Below are positions 42,148 to 50,689 of a stretch of 64,000 nucleotides of DNA, one piece after another. This DNA is from Ga0077555 sp963746315 (GTDB taxonomy: Bacteria; Pseudomonadota; Alphaproteobacteria; Rhizobiales; Hyphomicrobiaceae), in assembly GCA_963746315.1 (NCBI GenBank), contig CAVVAR010000005.1:62001-126000 (forward strand), read 5' to 3'. The notes below the pieces were generated by a model, which worked only from the letters and a program-made list of their open reading frames with translations, was not told the DNA's origin and did no database searches. The position numbers were made by a program, and so were the translations under genes. Within the stretch, counting starts at the first letter, position 1. The number at the start of each line of letters is the position of its first letter.

Positions 42148-43230
42148 TCAGGTGAGCATCGCCCTCGCCTCGGTCCAGATGCGCTGGATGTAGGCGCCGG
42201 CGGGCTCGGCGGGGGCGAGGCGGGCGGATTGGCCGGCCCAGGCCTGCATGCGGTCGATGTCGTTGGCCTTCGTGCCCTGGTCGCGCATGGCCTGCGAGAG
42301 GCCGCGCTGGACGGGGTATGGCGCGGGTGACGGCGCGTCGGGTGCGTTTGCGGCCCTGACGTAGGCGGTGGCGATGCTGCGGCCGAGGCGGCCGGAGAAG
42401 GCCCGCGTGGCGGCCGTGTCCTCGGGTTGCGCGGTGGCGATTGCGTCGGCCCAGGCGGGCGCGAGCTTGGCCTCGGGGGTGCGCAGAAGGCCGGTGCCGA
42501 TCTGGACGGCGGAGGCGCCGAGGACGAGGGCAGCGGCGATGCCACGCGCGTCGGCGATGCCGCCTGTGGCGACGACAGGCACCCGGTCACCGACGGCGTC
42601 GACGACGGCGGGCAACAGAGCGAACAGGCCGACGAGCGCTTCGCCCGCCTTTCCGGCCTCGAAGGCGCCGCGGTGGCCGCCGGCTTCCATGCCTTGGGCG
42701 ACGACGGCGTCGGCGCCAGCGTCAACGGCAGCGCGTGCTTCGGCAACCGTCGTGACGTTGGCGAGCCATTTGATGCCGCGTTCTTTCAGCCGGGCGAGGT
42801 AGGGCTCGGGGTAGACGCCCATGATCGAGGAGACGATTGCGGGACCGGCTTCCAGGATCGCGTCGCACTGAGATGCGAAATCGACGGGCGTCGCGTCGCC
42901 GGCCTCGGGTGGCACCGACGGGCCCCATTGGGCCAGGAAAGCGCGGACCTCGGCTTCATGGTCCGGATCGCGGACGGGGGGCGGGTCGGGGATCCAGAGA
43001 TTGAGCTGGAATCCGCCGTTGGTCGCGGCGCGGACGTCGGCCACCCAGGTGCGGATTGCATCAGGCTTCATGAGCAGGGCACCGCAGCCGCCGAGGCCGC
43101 CGGCCTGGGCTACAGCGACGGCCAGCGAAGCCGGGCAGGCGCCGGCCATGGGTGCCATGAGGACGGGCAGCTGCAGGCTGTAGGCTGCGCAGAAGGCCTC
43201 GGCTCGCTGAAGCGCGGGATGGGTGGGCAT
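42148..43230 (-). CDS. nitronate monooxygenase family protein (2)
   Basis: A 360-residue FMN TIM-barrel enzyme. ATG 43230 has GGAGG eight bases upstream. It shows LPVLMAPMAGACPASLAVAV near residue 22, the FMN motifs VVAQGMEAGGHRGAF near residue 178 (His is the likely catalytic base) and VPVVATGGIADARGIAAAL near residue 215, and SAVQIGTGLLRTPEA. This is the class I nitronate monooxygenase pattern, which converts alkyl nitronates or propionate-3-nitronate to carbonyl products and nitrite. It differs from the 29.5 kb homologue in length and in the C-terminal part. The divergent gene is an FMN reductase. Confidence 0.9.
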   Translation of the reverse strand: MPTHPALQRAEAFCAAYSLQLPVLMAPMAGACPASLAVAVAQAGGLGGCGALLMKPDAIRTWVADVRAATNGGFQLNLWIPDPPPVRDPDHEAEVRAFLAQWGPSVPPEAGDATPVDFASQCDAILEAGPAIVSSIMGVYPEPYLARLKERGIKWLANVTTVAEARAAVDAGADAVVAQGMEAGGHRGAFEAGKAGEALVGLFALLPAVVDAVGDRVPVVATGGIADARGIAAALVLGASAVQIGTGLLRTPEAKLAPAWADAIATAQPEDTAATRAFSGRLGRSIATAYVRAANAPDAPSPAPYPVQRGLSQAMRDQGTKANDIDRMQAWAGQSARLAPAEPAGAYIQRIWTEARAMLT

Positions 43231-43389
43231 GGCTCGGGCCTCCGGACGGTGGCGGTCGGGGAGAGTGAACCGCACCGTCGCGCAGCCGTTGTGATGCTGC
43301 AAGGGGCCGATACGTACTGCCTGCCATGCTGGCTTATGTGCGCCGGCTCCGGTAAATCCGTGTCAGCCCTCCAATCTCAGAGGACTCCC

Positions 43390-43989
43390 ATGCCCCATAC
43401 GACACGACTGCTTTTCTTTGCTGGCTCGGCACGCGAGGGTTCGCTGAACAAGCGGCTGGCGCGGCTGGCGCACGACGTGGCCGAGGCCAACGGCATTGCC
43501 GCGACTTTTGCCGACCTCGGCGATTATCCGATGCCGATCTACGACGGCGATCTGGAGGAGCGCGAGGGGCAGCCAGAAAACGCAAAGAAGCTGAAAGCTC
43601 TGATGAGCGTACATGCGGGCGTATTCATCGCGTGCCCGGAGTACAACGCGTCGATCACGCCGCTGTTGAAGAACACGCTCGACTGGGTCGGGCGGGTGAA
43701 GGATCAGAGCGAGGCACCGCTGGCGGTCTACAAGACGCGGGTGTTTGCGCTCGGCTCCGCCTCGCCGGGCGCGATCGGCGGCTTGCGCGGGTTGATCGCG
43801 GTGCGCCAGACGCTGGAGCTCGGGCTTGGCGCGCTGGTGCTGCCGGACCAGATCGCGGTGCCGCGCGCGACGGATGCCTTCGGCGACGATGGGCACCTCA
43901 AGGACAAGATGCTGATGGAGCTTCTGAAAACGGTCGTGCAGAAGCTGGCACGGGCGGCGCACGTGATGAGAGGCGAGGAGGGGGCATGA
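43390..43989 (+). CDS. NAD(P)H-dependent FMN reductase
   Basis: A 199-residue flavodoxin-like protein. GSAREGSLNKRLARL near residue 12 binds FMN phosphate, and the SPEYNxS-like loop ACPEYNASITPLLKNTLDW near residue 80 plus ALGSASPGAIGGLRG near residue 118 complete the NADPH-dependent FMN reductase pattern. It could provide FMNH2 to the luciferase-like monooxygenases of this region, especially the DszA/NtaA-type enzyme at 46.2 kb; this is inferred from proximity. Its TGA overlaps the ATG of pyrF (ATGA), so the two are translationally coupled. ATG 43390 has AGAGG upstream. Confidence 0.88.
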   Translation: MPHTTRLLFFAGSAREGSLNKRLARLAHDVAEANGIAATFADLGDYPMPIYDGDLEEREGQPENAKKLKALMSVHAGVFIACPEYNASITPLLKNTLDWVGRVKDQSEAPLAVYKTRVFALGSASPGAIGGLRGLIAVRQTLELGLGALVLPDQIAVPRATDAFGDDGHLKDKMLMELLKTVVQKLARAAHVMRGEEGA

Positions 43990-44693
43990 GTGCTGTCGAG
44001 GATGCGCGGGGCCAGCTGTTCGTGGCTCTCGATGTGGCCGACGTCAATCGTGCGCGGCAACTGGTGGAGGCGCTGGGCGACAGCGTGGCGGCCTACAAGA
44101 TCGGTCTCGAGCTGTTGTTCGGGGGCGGCCTCGAGTTCGCGCAAGGCCTGAAAGCGGCCGGACGCAACGTGTTCCTCGACATGAAGCTGCTCGACATTGC
44201 CAATACGGTCGAGAAGGCGGCAGCGAACATCGCGGCGCTGGGGCTCGACTACCTGACGGTGCACGCGACCGATCGGCAGACGCTGGATGCCGCGGTCAAG
44301 GGGCGCGGAGCATCGAAACTGAAGCTGCTCGGCGTCACCGTGCTGACGAGCCTGACCGATGCGGATCTCCGCGAGCAGGGGATTGCCGGGATGGGCCCCG
44401 CCGATCTCGTCGTGCATCGGGCTCGGCTGGCGCGCGAGGCGGGGTTCGACGGTGTGATCGCGTCGGGGCAAGAGGCGGCCATCGTCAGGGCGGCGGTCGG
44501 CGAGGATTTCCTGATCGTGACGCCTGGCATACGGTTGCCGGGTGGCGATGTCGGCGACCAGGCACGCGTTATGACGCCCGAGGCGGCGATCGGTGCCGGT
44601 GCCTCGCATCTGGTGGTCGGGCGGCCGATAACCGCGGCGACCGATCCGCGCGCTGCTGCGACCGAGATCGTCCGGCGGATCGCTGGAGCGTAG
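43986..44693 (+). CDS. pyrF: orotidine 5'-phosphate decarboxylase
   Basis: PyrF makes UMP from OMP, the last step of de novo pyrimidine synthesis. The 235-residue protein has FVALDVADVNRARQLV at the N-terminus, the catalytic Lys/Asp array in FLDMKLLDIANTV near residue 60 and the phosphate-binding IVTPGIRLPGGDVGDQARVMTP near residue 172. Length is standard for the bacterial enzyme. It overlaps the FMN reductase gene by four bases and is followed after 23 bases by a DUF1330 gene, so the three are likely one transcript, a common alphaproteobacterial order. Confidence 0.95.
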   Translation: MSAVEDARGQLFVALDVADVNRARQLVEALGDSVAAYKIGLELLFGGGLEFAQGLKAAGRNVFLDMKLLDIANTVEKAAANIAALGLDYLTVHATDRQTLDAAVKGRGASKLKLLGVTVLTSLTDADLREQGIAGMGPADLVVHRARLAREAGFDGVIASGQEAAIVRAAVGEDFLIVTPGIRLPGGDVGDQARVMTPEAAIGAGASHLVVGRPITAATDPRAAATEIVRRIAGA

Positions 44694-44716
44694 ACGATTA
44701 ACCGAGGGAGAGACGC

Positions 44717-45010
44717 ATGGCCAAGGGCTACTGGATCGCGCACATCGATGTCACGAACCCGGAGGGGTACAAGGAGTACGTGGCGCTGAACGCCAAGGCG
44801 TTCGAGAAGTACGGCGCCAAGTTCCTGGTGCGGGGCGGGCAGTTCACGGCGAAGGCGGGCACGCCGCGCGCGCGGCACGTGGTGCTCGAGTTCAAGGACT
44901 ATGCAACCGCACTCGCCTGCTACGACAGCCCCGAATACAAGGCCGCCTGCGCCGTCCGCGACAAGAACTCGACGGGCGATGTGATCGTGATCGAGGGGTA
45001 TGACGGCTGA
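44717..45010 (+). CDS. DUF1330 family protein
   Basis: A 97-residue ferredoxin-like alpha/beta-barrel protein. KGYWIAHIDVTNPEGYKEYV, GQFTAKAGTPRARHVVLEF and CYDSPEYKAACAVRDKNSTG match DUF1330, a dimeric fold related to antibiotic-biosynthesis monooxygenases. The function is unknown; the pyrF-DUF1330 order is seen in related bacteria. GGGAG precedes the ATG. Confidence 0.9.
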   Translation: MAKGYWIAHIDVTNPEGYKEYVALNAKAFEKYGAKFLVRGGQFTAKAGTPRARHVVLEFKDYATALACYDSPEYKAACAVRDKNSTGDVIVIEGYDG

Positions 45011-45066
45011 GGTGGGCGGCGAGTACGGGTTGCGCTCGGCGCTTCGACGAAATGCACGAAAGTTAT

Positions 45067-45087
45067 CCCCGAGCGTACCGCTCGGGG
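45067..45087. terminator. hairpin after the pyrF cluster
   Basis: CCCCGAGCG and CGCTCGGGG form a perfect nine-pair stem with a three-base loop, 57 bases after the DUF1330 stop. No T-run follows (GAGG), so the terminator role is uncertain. Confidence 0.4.
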
Positions 45088-45209
45088 GAGGTTTCCCAGG
45101 TATGGCGGGGAAGGTGGGTTGGGGGGCGCGGTAGGGTGCGGTGAGTGTCGCCGTCTCCACGCCGGTTCTGGCACGCGAAGGCAGACGACGCGAAAGCCCC
45201 GAGCGGATG

Positions 45210-45923
45210 TCACCCGCCTCTCAGCATAGCCGCAACGGCAGCGAGGCTATCCACCTCGCGATGGGGTTTGCATGTCTCTGCTCCTCCGCCAGCGCGGCCG
45301 AAGATGTGCGCCGGTCGGTTTACCCAAACGCTCTTCAGGCCGATTGCGTTTGCAACAACGATATCTGCGCGTCTGCTTTGAGCTACATGGAGAACTCGTT
45401 CCATAGGAATGTCCAGCGCTTGGAGATCAGATAGCGCAGCCCAAAAATGCGCATGATCGGGTTTGTAAGCGCCAACACGCTGCGCTGTAACAACGACGTC
45501 AAATCGAATATCTGCAGAAGCCGTGACTTTGGCGAACGAGGCATCGTCAATGTTGCTGAGGGCCGCGAGTTTGAGGCCCATTGAGCGGAACTCATCGAGG
45601 GCATTTTTGCTGTCTGGGAATGGTTTGTGAGTTGCGGCAATACCAGAAAACTGTTCGAGCAATTCTGGCGGCGTAGCCATCCCGAACTCTGTGCCCAACT
45701 GCTGAAGCGTTCGCCTCAGCACTTCCGGGTAACGCCAGGCCGGGCGATGCTCCTGCAACGGTTGACGGATGCGATCGTAGGCCGAAAGCAGATCAGCATG
45801 GTCAACTGATTTACCACTGGCATTCGCCCACTCGCCCAGAAACGCCGCTAATTCGGGCTCCCAATTCAGGATCGTGCCGTAGACGTCGAAGCTCAATGCG
45901 TCGAAGTCTTTGAAGGAGAACAT
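45210..45923 (-). CDS. HAD-superfamily haloacid dehalogenase type II
   Basis: A 237-residue HAD hydrolase. The nucleophile Asp is in LSFDVYGTI near residue 13, the second motif in LAALSNIDDASF near residue 120 and the third Lys in GAYKPDHAHF near residue 152; ADIVVANAIGLKSVWVNR carries the acidic fourth motif region. The cap domain and sequence fit (S)-2-haloacid dehalogenase-like proteins, which displace halide via an Asp ester. Many members have unrelated phosphatase activity, so the substrate is open. Base composition is visibly lower in GC than neighbours, which may signal recent acquisition. Confidence 0.85.
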   Translation of the reverse strand: MFSFKDFDALSFDVYGTILNWEPELAAFLGEWANASGKSVDHADLLSAYDRIRQPLQEHRPAWRYPEVLRRTLQQLGTEFGMATPPELLEQFSGIAATHKPFPDSKNALDEFRSMGLKLAALSNIDDASFAKVTASADIRFDVVVTAQRVGAYKPDHAHFWAALSDLQALDIPMERVLHVAQSRRADIVVANAIGLKSVWVNRPAHIFGRAGGGAETCKPHREVDSLAAVAAMLRGG

Positions 45924-46224
45924 GGTTAGTCACCTCGAATATGAGCGATGGTCTTTGCGTAACCCAAATCAATGTGAGCTTCAACGCCCGCTCGTGGCCT
46001 ATCGCGACGTCGACGGCCCCTTGGGCCGCGACCGTCTTGCCTAGGCGCCGCGGCTGTGCCCACGTCCGCTCCAGCCCTTCCCCACACCTCACCCCCACCC
46101 TCGTCCAGTCATCGCGCGCAGCGGTCGCAGGTGGGCGCGGTGTGAAGGCGTTGCGCCGGGCTTGGTTTGCTCCCTACACTTCGTCCGATGCAATGGACCG
46201 GATCGGTCCCGGACGGAGGTGCGC
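45924..46224. other. 301-base region without a gene
   Basis: Upstream of the DszA/NtaA-type monooxygenase and of the divergent HAD gene. It contains a C-rich stretch (CACACCTCACCC at about 46083) that can pair with GGGCGCGGTGTG near 46133-46144. A loosely similar arrangement lies upstream of the DHA2 exporter near 49030-49090. Promoters for both divergent genes should be here. GGAGGT at 46215-46220 is the ribosome binding site of the downstream gene. Confidence 0.4.
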
Positions 46225-47565
46225 ATGCGCCAGATCGTGCTCGTCGGCTTTCTGCAAGCGCAGAACTGCTCGAATTTCGCCGGCTCGTGGCGGCATCCGG
46301 AATCGCGGCTCGATTTTCTCGATCCCGAGTTCTACGCCAACATCGCGCGCACTTTGGAGGCGGGGAAGTTCCAGCTCTGCTTCTTCGATGATCGGCTGGG
46401 GATGCCCGAGTTCCACGGCGGGCGCTTCGCGGAGGCGGTCGAGAACGGCATCCGCTGCGTGAAAATGGACCCGATCGCCTGCCTGATGCCGATGGCGATG
46501 GCGACGAGCCGTATCGGGATCGGGTCGACGTACTCGGTCACGTACTACCAGCCCTATCATGTGGCGCGGCTCTTCGCGACGCTCGACCACATGACGCGCG
46601 GGCGGGCCGCCTGGAACGTGGTGACCTCGATGAACGACATCGAGGCCATGAACATGGGGCAACAGGGCGCGCCGCCGCACGACAGCCGTTACGACCGCGC
46701 CGACGAGTTCATGGAGATCGTGCACGGGCATTGGGACACCTGGGCGGACGACGCGCTGATCGTGGACCGGCAATCGCGGCGGTTTGCGGATGCCTCCAAG
46801 GTCGAGCGGATCGACTACAAGGGCGAGCACTATGCCTCGCGCGGGCCGTTCACGGTGCCGAGGACGCCGCAAGGACAGCCGGTGGTGATCCAGGCCGGGC
46901 AGTCGGGCCGGGGCCGCAAGTTCGCGGCGCGCTGGGGCGAGGTGGTGTTCACGTCGAACCCGAACCGCGAGGATGCGGCCAAGGCCTATGCCGAGATGAA
47001 GGCCGATACCGCCGCTCGCGGACGCGATCCGGACCAGATGAAGATCGCGACGCTGTGCCATCCGGTGGTCGGCAAGACCAAGGCCGAGGCCGAGGACAAG
47101 CGGGCCTTCATCGAGACGCTGCCGCTCGAGGTCGACAGCCTGATGCTGCTCTCGGAGAATAACAACTTCGACTTCGGGTCGAAGCCGATCGACGAGCCGT
47201 TCACGCAGGGAGAGCTCAATTCGATGACCGGCACGCAGGGCAACAAGGACCGCGTGCTGAAGACGCTCGCCGGCAAGCGCATGCCGACACCGCGGGACTT
47301 CATCGAGATCACGCGGCGCGGAAAGCTGCCGCACCCGTGGGTCGGCACGCCCAAGGACATCGCCGACATCATGGAGGAATGGTTCACGACACCCGCCTGC
47401 GACGGGTTCGTGGTCGGCGCGCCGTGCGTGCCGGGCAGCTACGAGGATTTCGTGCGCCTCGTGGTGCCGGAGCTACAGCGCCGCGGGCTGTTCCACAAGG
47501 ACTACGCGGGCACGACGCTGCGGGAGAATTTGGGGCTGCCGAGGCCGGTGGTGAAGAGGGGGTAG
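46225..47565 (+). CDS. LLM flavin monooxygenase, NtaA/SnaA/DszA/SoxA type
   Basis: A 446-residue FMNH2-dependent monooxygenase. The order MRQIVLVGFLQAQNCSNFAG; SWRHPESRLDFLDPEFY near residue 22; KFQLCFFDDRLGMPE near residue 50; RGRAAWNVVTSMNDIEAMNMG near residue 128; and PVVIQAGQSGRGRKFAARWG near residue 218 matches the NtaA/DszA family, which oxidises nitrilotriacetate, dibenzothiophene sulfone or similar N/S compounds. It needs an FMN reductase; the one at 43.4 kb is a candidate. GGAGGT lies four bases before ATG 46225. The substrate is not known. Confidence 0.9.
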   Translation: MRQIVLVGFLQAQNCSNFAGSWRHPESRLDFLDPEFYANIARTLEAGKFQLCFFDDRLGMPEFHGGRFAEAVENGIRCVKMDPIACLMPMAMATSRIGIGSTYSVTYYQPYHVARLFATLDHMTRGRAAWNVVTSMNDIEAMNMGQQGAPPHDSRYDRADEFMEIVHGHWDTWADDALIVDRQSRRFADASKVERIDYKGEHYASRGPFTVPRTPQGQPVVIQAGQSGRGRKFAARWGEVVFTSNPNREDAAKAYAEMKADTAARGRDPDQMKIATLCHPVVGKTKAEAEDKRAFIETLPLEVDSLMLLSENNNFDFGSKPIDEPFTQGELNSMTGTQGNKDRVLKTLAGKRMPTPRDFIEITRRGKLPHPWVGTPKDIADIMEEWFTTPACDGFVVGAPCVPGSYEDFVRLVVPELQRRGLFHKDYAGTTLRENLGLPRPVVKRG

Positions 47566-47753
47566 GGGGGAGAGGCTTTCCGGAGCAGCAGCTTTGCCCT
47601 TGGTAGCCGCTGCAGATGGTTGGGGCTTGAAGGCGGCGAATTTAACCGACAGAAGGAGGACGTCTCGGCGGGTACTATAGTTGTTGATTTGCTTCGCGAA
47701 CTCTGTAAATCGCGGTCATCGTAGGGTACCTAGTTCGGCAAAGGAGTCGCTGA

Positions 47754-48890
47754 ATGGAACCGCACGATGAGATTGCCGAGCTTGTTAAGCGTTTGGAGGC
47801 TGCTGCACCCAGTTCAGAGAATGATGCTGCCTTTGATGAACCGGTCGCGCGTCTAAAGCAGTCTGCTGAAGCTGTAGCGCGATCGGCCAGCGGATCTTGG
47901 CTCGGCTATCACGCTAACGTCTATTATGCGGGCCTTACTAGGCCTCCGCCCGGTGCGCATTTCAGTTCTGAGTGGGGACTTAAGGAACTTTTCGGAGATT
48001 TGGGTTCGCGTGGTGATTGGCAAGAGTTTTCGCAAGATTGCGTTCAGGCCTATATTGTGGAACAAGCGGGGAGCCCAGATCTTTCTATCGCTCGCAGTAT
48101 ATCAAAGAATGCATCTTTGATGTTTGAAGTTATTAAGGACGAAGCGCTTATTTTATTTGAGCATGAGCTCTTGAACTCACCTGACGCCTTTTTGGGTCGA
48201 CTGAAAAAAGATCTACAAAGACTCTGCGTTGCTACTAAAGGCAGTATAATCCAGTCTGTGATGCCGAGAGGGGAAATAATGACGCGGGACATGACCGCAA
48301 TGGGACAAGGGTTCCAAACCCCTCCGCATATGGATGTGCTTGCGGATGTTATCGCGCTGCAACACAATATTCAGCTTCCCTCAAAGGGTGCGGAGATACT
48401 CAGAAAGGCGGGTTCTTATCTTGAAAGAAAGCACCGTCGGGTGCGCAAATCGCATCTAGTTGGAACGAATGTTTTTATTGGTCATGGCCGCTCGCCGTTG
48501 TGGCGCGAGCTGAAGGATTTCATCGATGGTCGCCTTGCTTTGCCGTGGGATGAATTCAACCGTGTGCCGGTTGCCGGCGTTACTAACATTGCGAGGCTTT
48601 CTGAGATGCTCGATGCTGCCGCGATCGCGTTTTTGGTCATGACTGGCGAAGATGAAATGGCGGATGGTGCCTTGCAAGCTCGAATGAACGTTATTCATGA
48701 GGCCGGATTGTTTCAGGGCCGTCTAGGTTTTTCGAAAGCCATTGTAGTTCTGGAGGAAGGCTGCACCGAATTCAGCAACATCCAAGGTCTTGGGCAAATA
48801 CGGTTCCAGAAGGGGAGGATTTCTGCTGCATTTGAAGAAATTCGACAAGTTTTGGAGCGCGAGGGACTGCTTGATAGTGACTCCGGCTAA
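47754..48890 (+). CDS. TIR-like (CAP12/Pycsar-type) nucleotide-binding protein, probable defence effector
   Basis: A 378-residue protein. Residues about 236-370 form the TIR domain called CAP12/Pycsar effector TIR: VFIGHGRSPLWRELKDFI at 240, EFNRVPVAG near 267, ARLSEMLDAAAIAFLVMTGE near 280 and RMNVIHEAGLFQGRLGFSKA at 310, with Glu316 the likely NAD+-cleaving residue. The N-terminal part (residues 1-230, SGSWLGYHANVYYAGLTRPP and later helices) is uncharacterised and may sense a signal. Family members deplete NAD+ during phage infection in CBASS, Pycsar and related systems. No cyclase gene is next to it, so this would be a stand-alone TIR protein. It is AT-richer than its surroundings with unlike codon use, which suggests acquisition. 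AAGGAG precedes the ATG. Confidence 0.78.
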   Translation: MEPHDEIAELVKRLEAAAPSSENDAAFDEPVARLKQSAEAVARSASGSWLGYHANVYYAGLTRPPPGAHFSSEWGLKELFGDLGSRGDWQEFSQDCVQAYIVEQAGSPDLSIARSISKNASLMFEVIKDEALILFEHELLNSPDAFLGRLKKDLQRLCVATKGSIIQSVMPRGEIMTRDMTAMGQGFQTPPHMDVLADVIALQHNIQLPSKGAEILRKAGSYLERKHRRVRKSHLVGTNVFIGHGRSPLWRELKDFIDGRLALPWDEFNRVPVAGVTNIARLSEMLDAAAIAFLVMTGEDEMADGALQARMNVIHEAGLFQGRLGFSKAIVVLEEGCTEFSNIQGLGQIRFQKGRISAAFEEIRQVLEREGLLDSDSG

Positions 48891-49162
48891 TTTCTGGTTC
48901 TGTGTGATCCGGAACCCGCTATAGATCTTGTGACTGTATAGACCAGAATTCAAAGTCCATCACAAGGATAGCCCCCTTCGTCGCCGCTCGTTGAGCAACA
49001 CCGCCTCAGCACCCATGCGCCTCCCGCGTAGCACTCACCCATCACCGCGCGTCATGGCGCGTTCCAGTGGCGCGGGGGGTGTGGTAGGCGTCGTTGCCTG
49101 CGGAGGTGCGTCCCGTTTGCCGAAGCGGCCAGAGCAGCAGCCAGACGGACAGCGCACGTCAC

Positions 49163-50683
49163 ATGACACTCGATGCCGACAGGGCCGTCTATGACCTCAG
49201 TCCGGCGGCGCGGATCATCGTGCTGGTCGGCGTGGTGCTGGCGTCGACGTGCTACACCGCCACCATTCTCGTCGCGACAACGCTGCTGCCGCAGATGCAG
49301 GGGGGGCTCTCGGCGACGCAGGACGAGATCTCGTGGGTGATGACTTTCAACATCATCGCGACGGCCGTGTGCACCCCCATGACGGGCTGGCTGGTTGCGC
49401 GCTTCGGGCGGCGCATGACGATGATGGGATGCCTGACGGGCTTCTCGTTCGCGACGTTCATGTGCGGGGCGTCGACGTCGCTAGAGATGCTGGTGTTCTG
49501 GCGGATCATGCAGGGCGGGCTCGGGGCGCCGCTGGTGCCACTGAGCCAGACCCTTCTACTCGATATCTACCCGCGGCGGCAGCACGGCTTCGTGATGTCG
49601 CTCTATGGCATGTCGAACATCCTCGGCCCGGTGATCGGGCCGACGCTCGGCGGGTACATCGGCGAGCAGATGGGCTGGCCGTGGGGCTTCTACATGGTGT
49701 TGCCGGTCAGCTTGCTGGCCTTTGTCATGTTCCGGTTTTTCCTGCCCGCCGACGATCTGAGCAAGAAGGGCGCGCCACTCGACTGGATCGGGTTTCTCTC
49801 GCTGTCTGCGGCCATCGCCTCGGCGCAGCTCGTACTGTCGCGCGGGCAGAGGCTCGACTGGTACAATTCGACCGAGATCTGGATCTCGACAGTGGTCGCC
49901 GTGGTGGCGTTCTACGTGTTCCTCTCGCACAGCCTGACGGCCAAGAACACGTTCCTCAACCTGGGCCACTTCCGAGATCGAAACTATGCCATCGGCTGCC
50001 TGCTGGTGACGCTCTACGGCATGCTGAACTTCGCGCCGATCGTGCTGATGCCGCCACTGCTGCAGCAGCACGCTGGATTTCCGGATTCGGCGATCGGCAC
50101 CTACGTGGCCTGGCGCGGCGTCGGCAACGGGCTCGGGTTTTTCACGGCGATGTGGCTGCAGCGGCTCGATCCGCGCGTGACGATGATCTTCGCGACGCTG
50201 GTGCAGACGTCGTCGGGCTGGTGGATCGCGCATCTCAACCTCGACGTCGACCAGACGACGCTCGCCATCAACAGCCTGATGCAGGGCTTCTCGGTGGGCG
50301 TGTTCTGGGTGCCGCTGACGGTGGTGACGTTCTCGACGCTGGCACCGGAATACCGGGCGGAAGGCTCGAGCGTGTTCCATCTCCTGCGGAACCTGGGGTC
50401 GAGCCTCTTCATCTCGGTCGCCGTGACCGAAATCGTGCGGACGACGGGCGCCAACTACAGCCGCATGACGGAGCTTGCGACAGTCTACAACAAGGTCTGG
50501 CAACTGCCCTGGGTGACAGGCGCGTGGACGACGGAGACGCTGACCGGGATCGCGCGTCTCTCGAAGGAGATCACGCGGCAGGCGACCATGATCGGGTTTA
50601 CGAACGCCTTCATGCTCTACACGCTGCTGTCGGCGATGGCGGTGCCGCTGTGTCTGCTGGTCCGGCCGCCGCGGAGGGGGTAG
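49163..50683 (+). CDS. DHA2-family (EmrB/QacA) multidrug MFS exporter
   Basis: A 506-residue, 14-segment MFS protein. It has GWLVARFGRRMTMMG (motif A) near residue 82, FWRIMQGGLGAPLVPLSQ (motif B) near residue 112 and SNILGPVIGPTLGGYIGEQM (motif C) near residue 155. EmrB-like proteins export drugs and hydrophobic acids, often with an EmrA adaptor; no emrA is adjacent. ATG 49163 is the likely start, although no strong ribosome binding site precedes it, and an in-frame TTG at 49094 would add 23 non-hydrophobic residues. Confidence 0.88.
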   Translation: MTLDADRAVYDLSPAARIIVLVGVVLASTCYTATILVATTLLPQMQGGLSATQDEISWVMTFNIIATAVCTPMTGWLVARFGRRMTMMGCLTGFSFATFMCGASTSLEMLVFWRIMQGGLGAPLVPLSQTLLLDIYPRRQHGFVMSLYGMSNILGPVIGPTLGGYIGEQMGWPWGFYMVLPVSLLAFVMFRFFLPADDLSKKGAPLDWIGFLSLSAAIASAQLVLSRGQRLDWYNSTEIWISTVVAVVAFYVFLSHSLTAKNTFLNLGHFRDRNYAIGCLLVTLYGMLNFAPIVLMPPLLQQHAGFPDSAIGTYVAWRGVGNGLGFFTAMWLQRLDPRVTMIFATLVQTSSGWWIAHLNLDVDQTTLAINSLMQGFSVGVFWVPLTVVTFSTLAPEYRAEGSSVFHLLRNLGSSLFISVAVTEIVRTTGANYSRMTELATVYNKVWQLPWVTGAWTTETLTGIARLSKEITRQATMIGFTNAFMLYTLLSAMAVPLCLLVRPPRRG

Positions 50684-50689
50684 GCGTGC

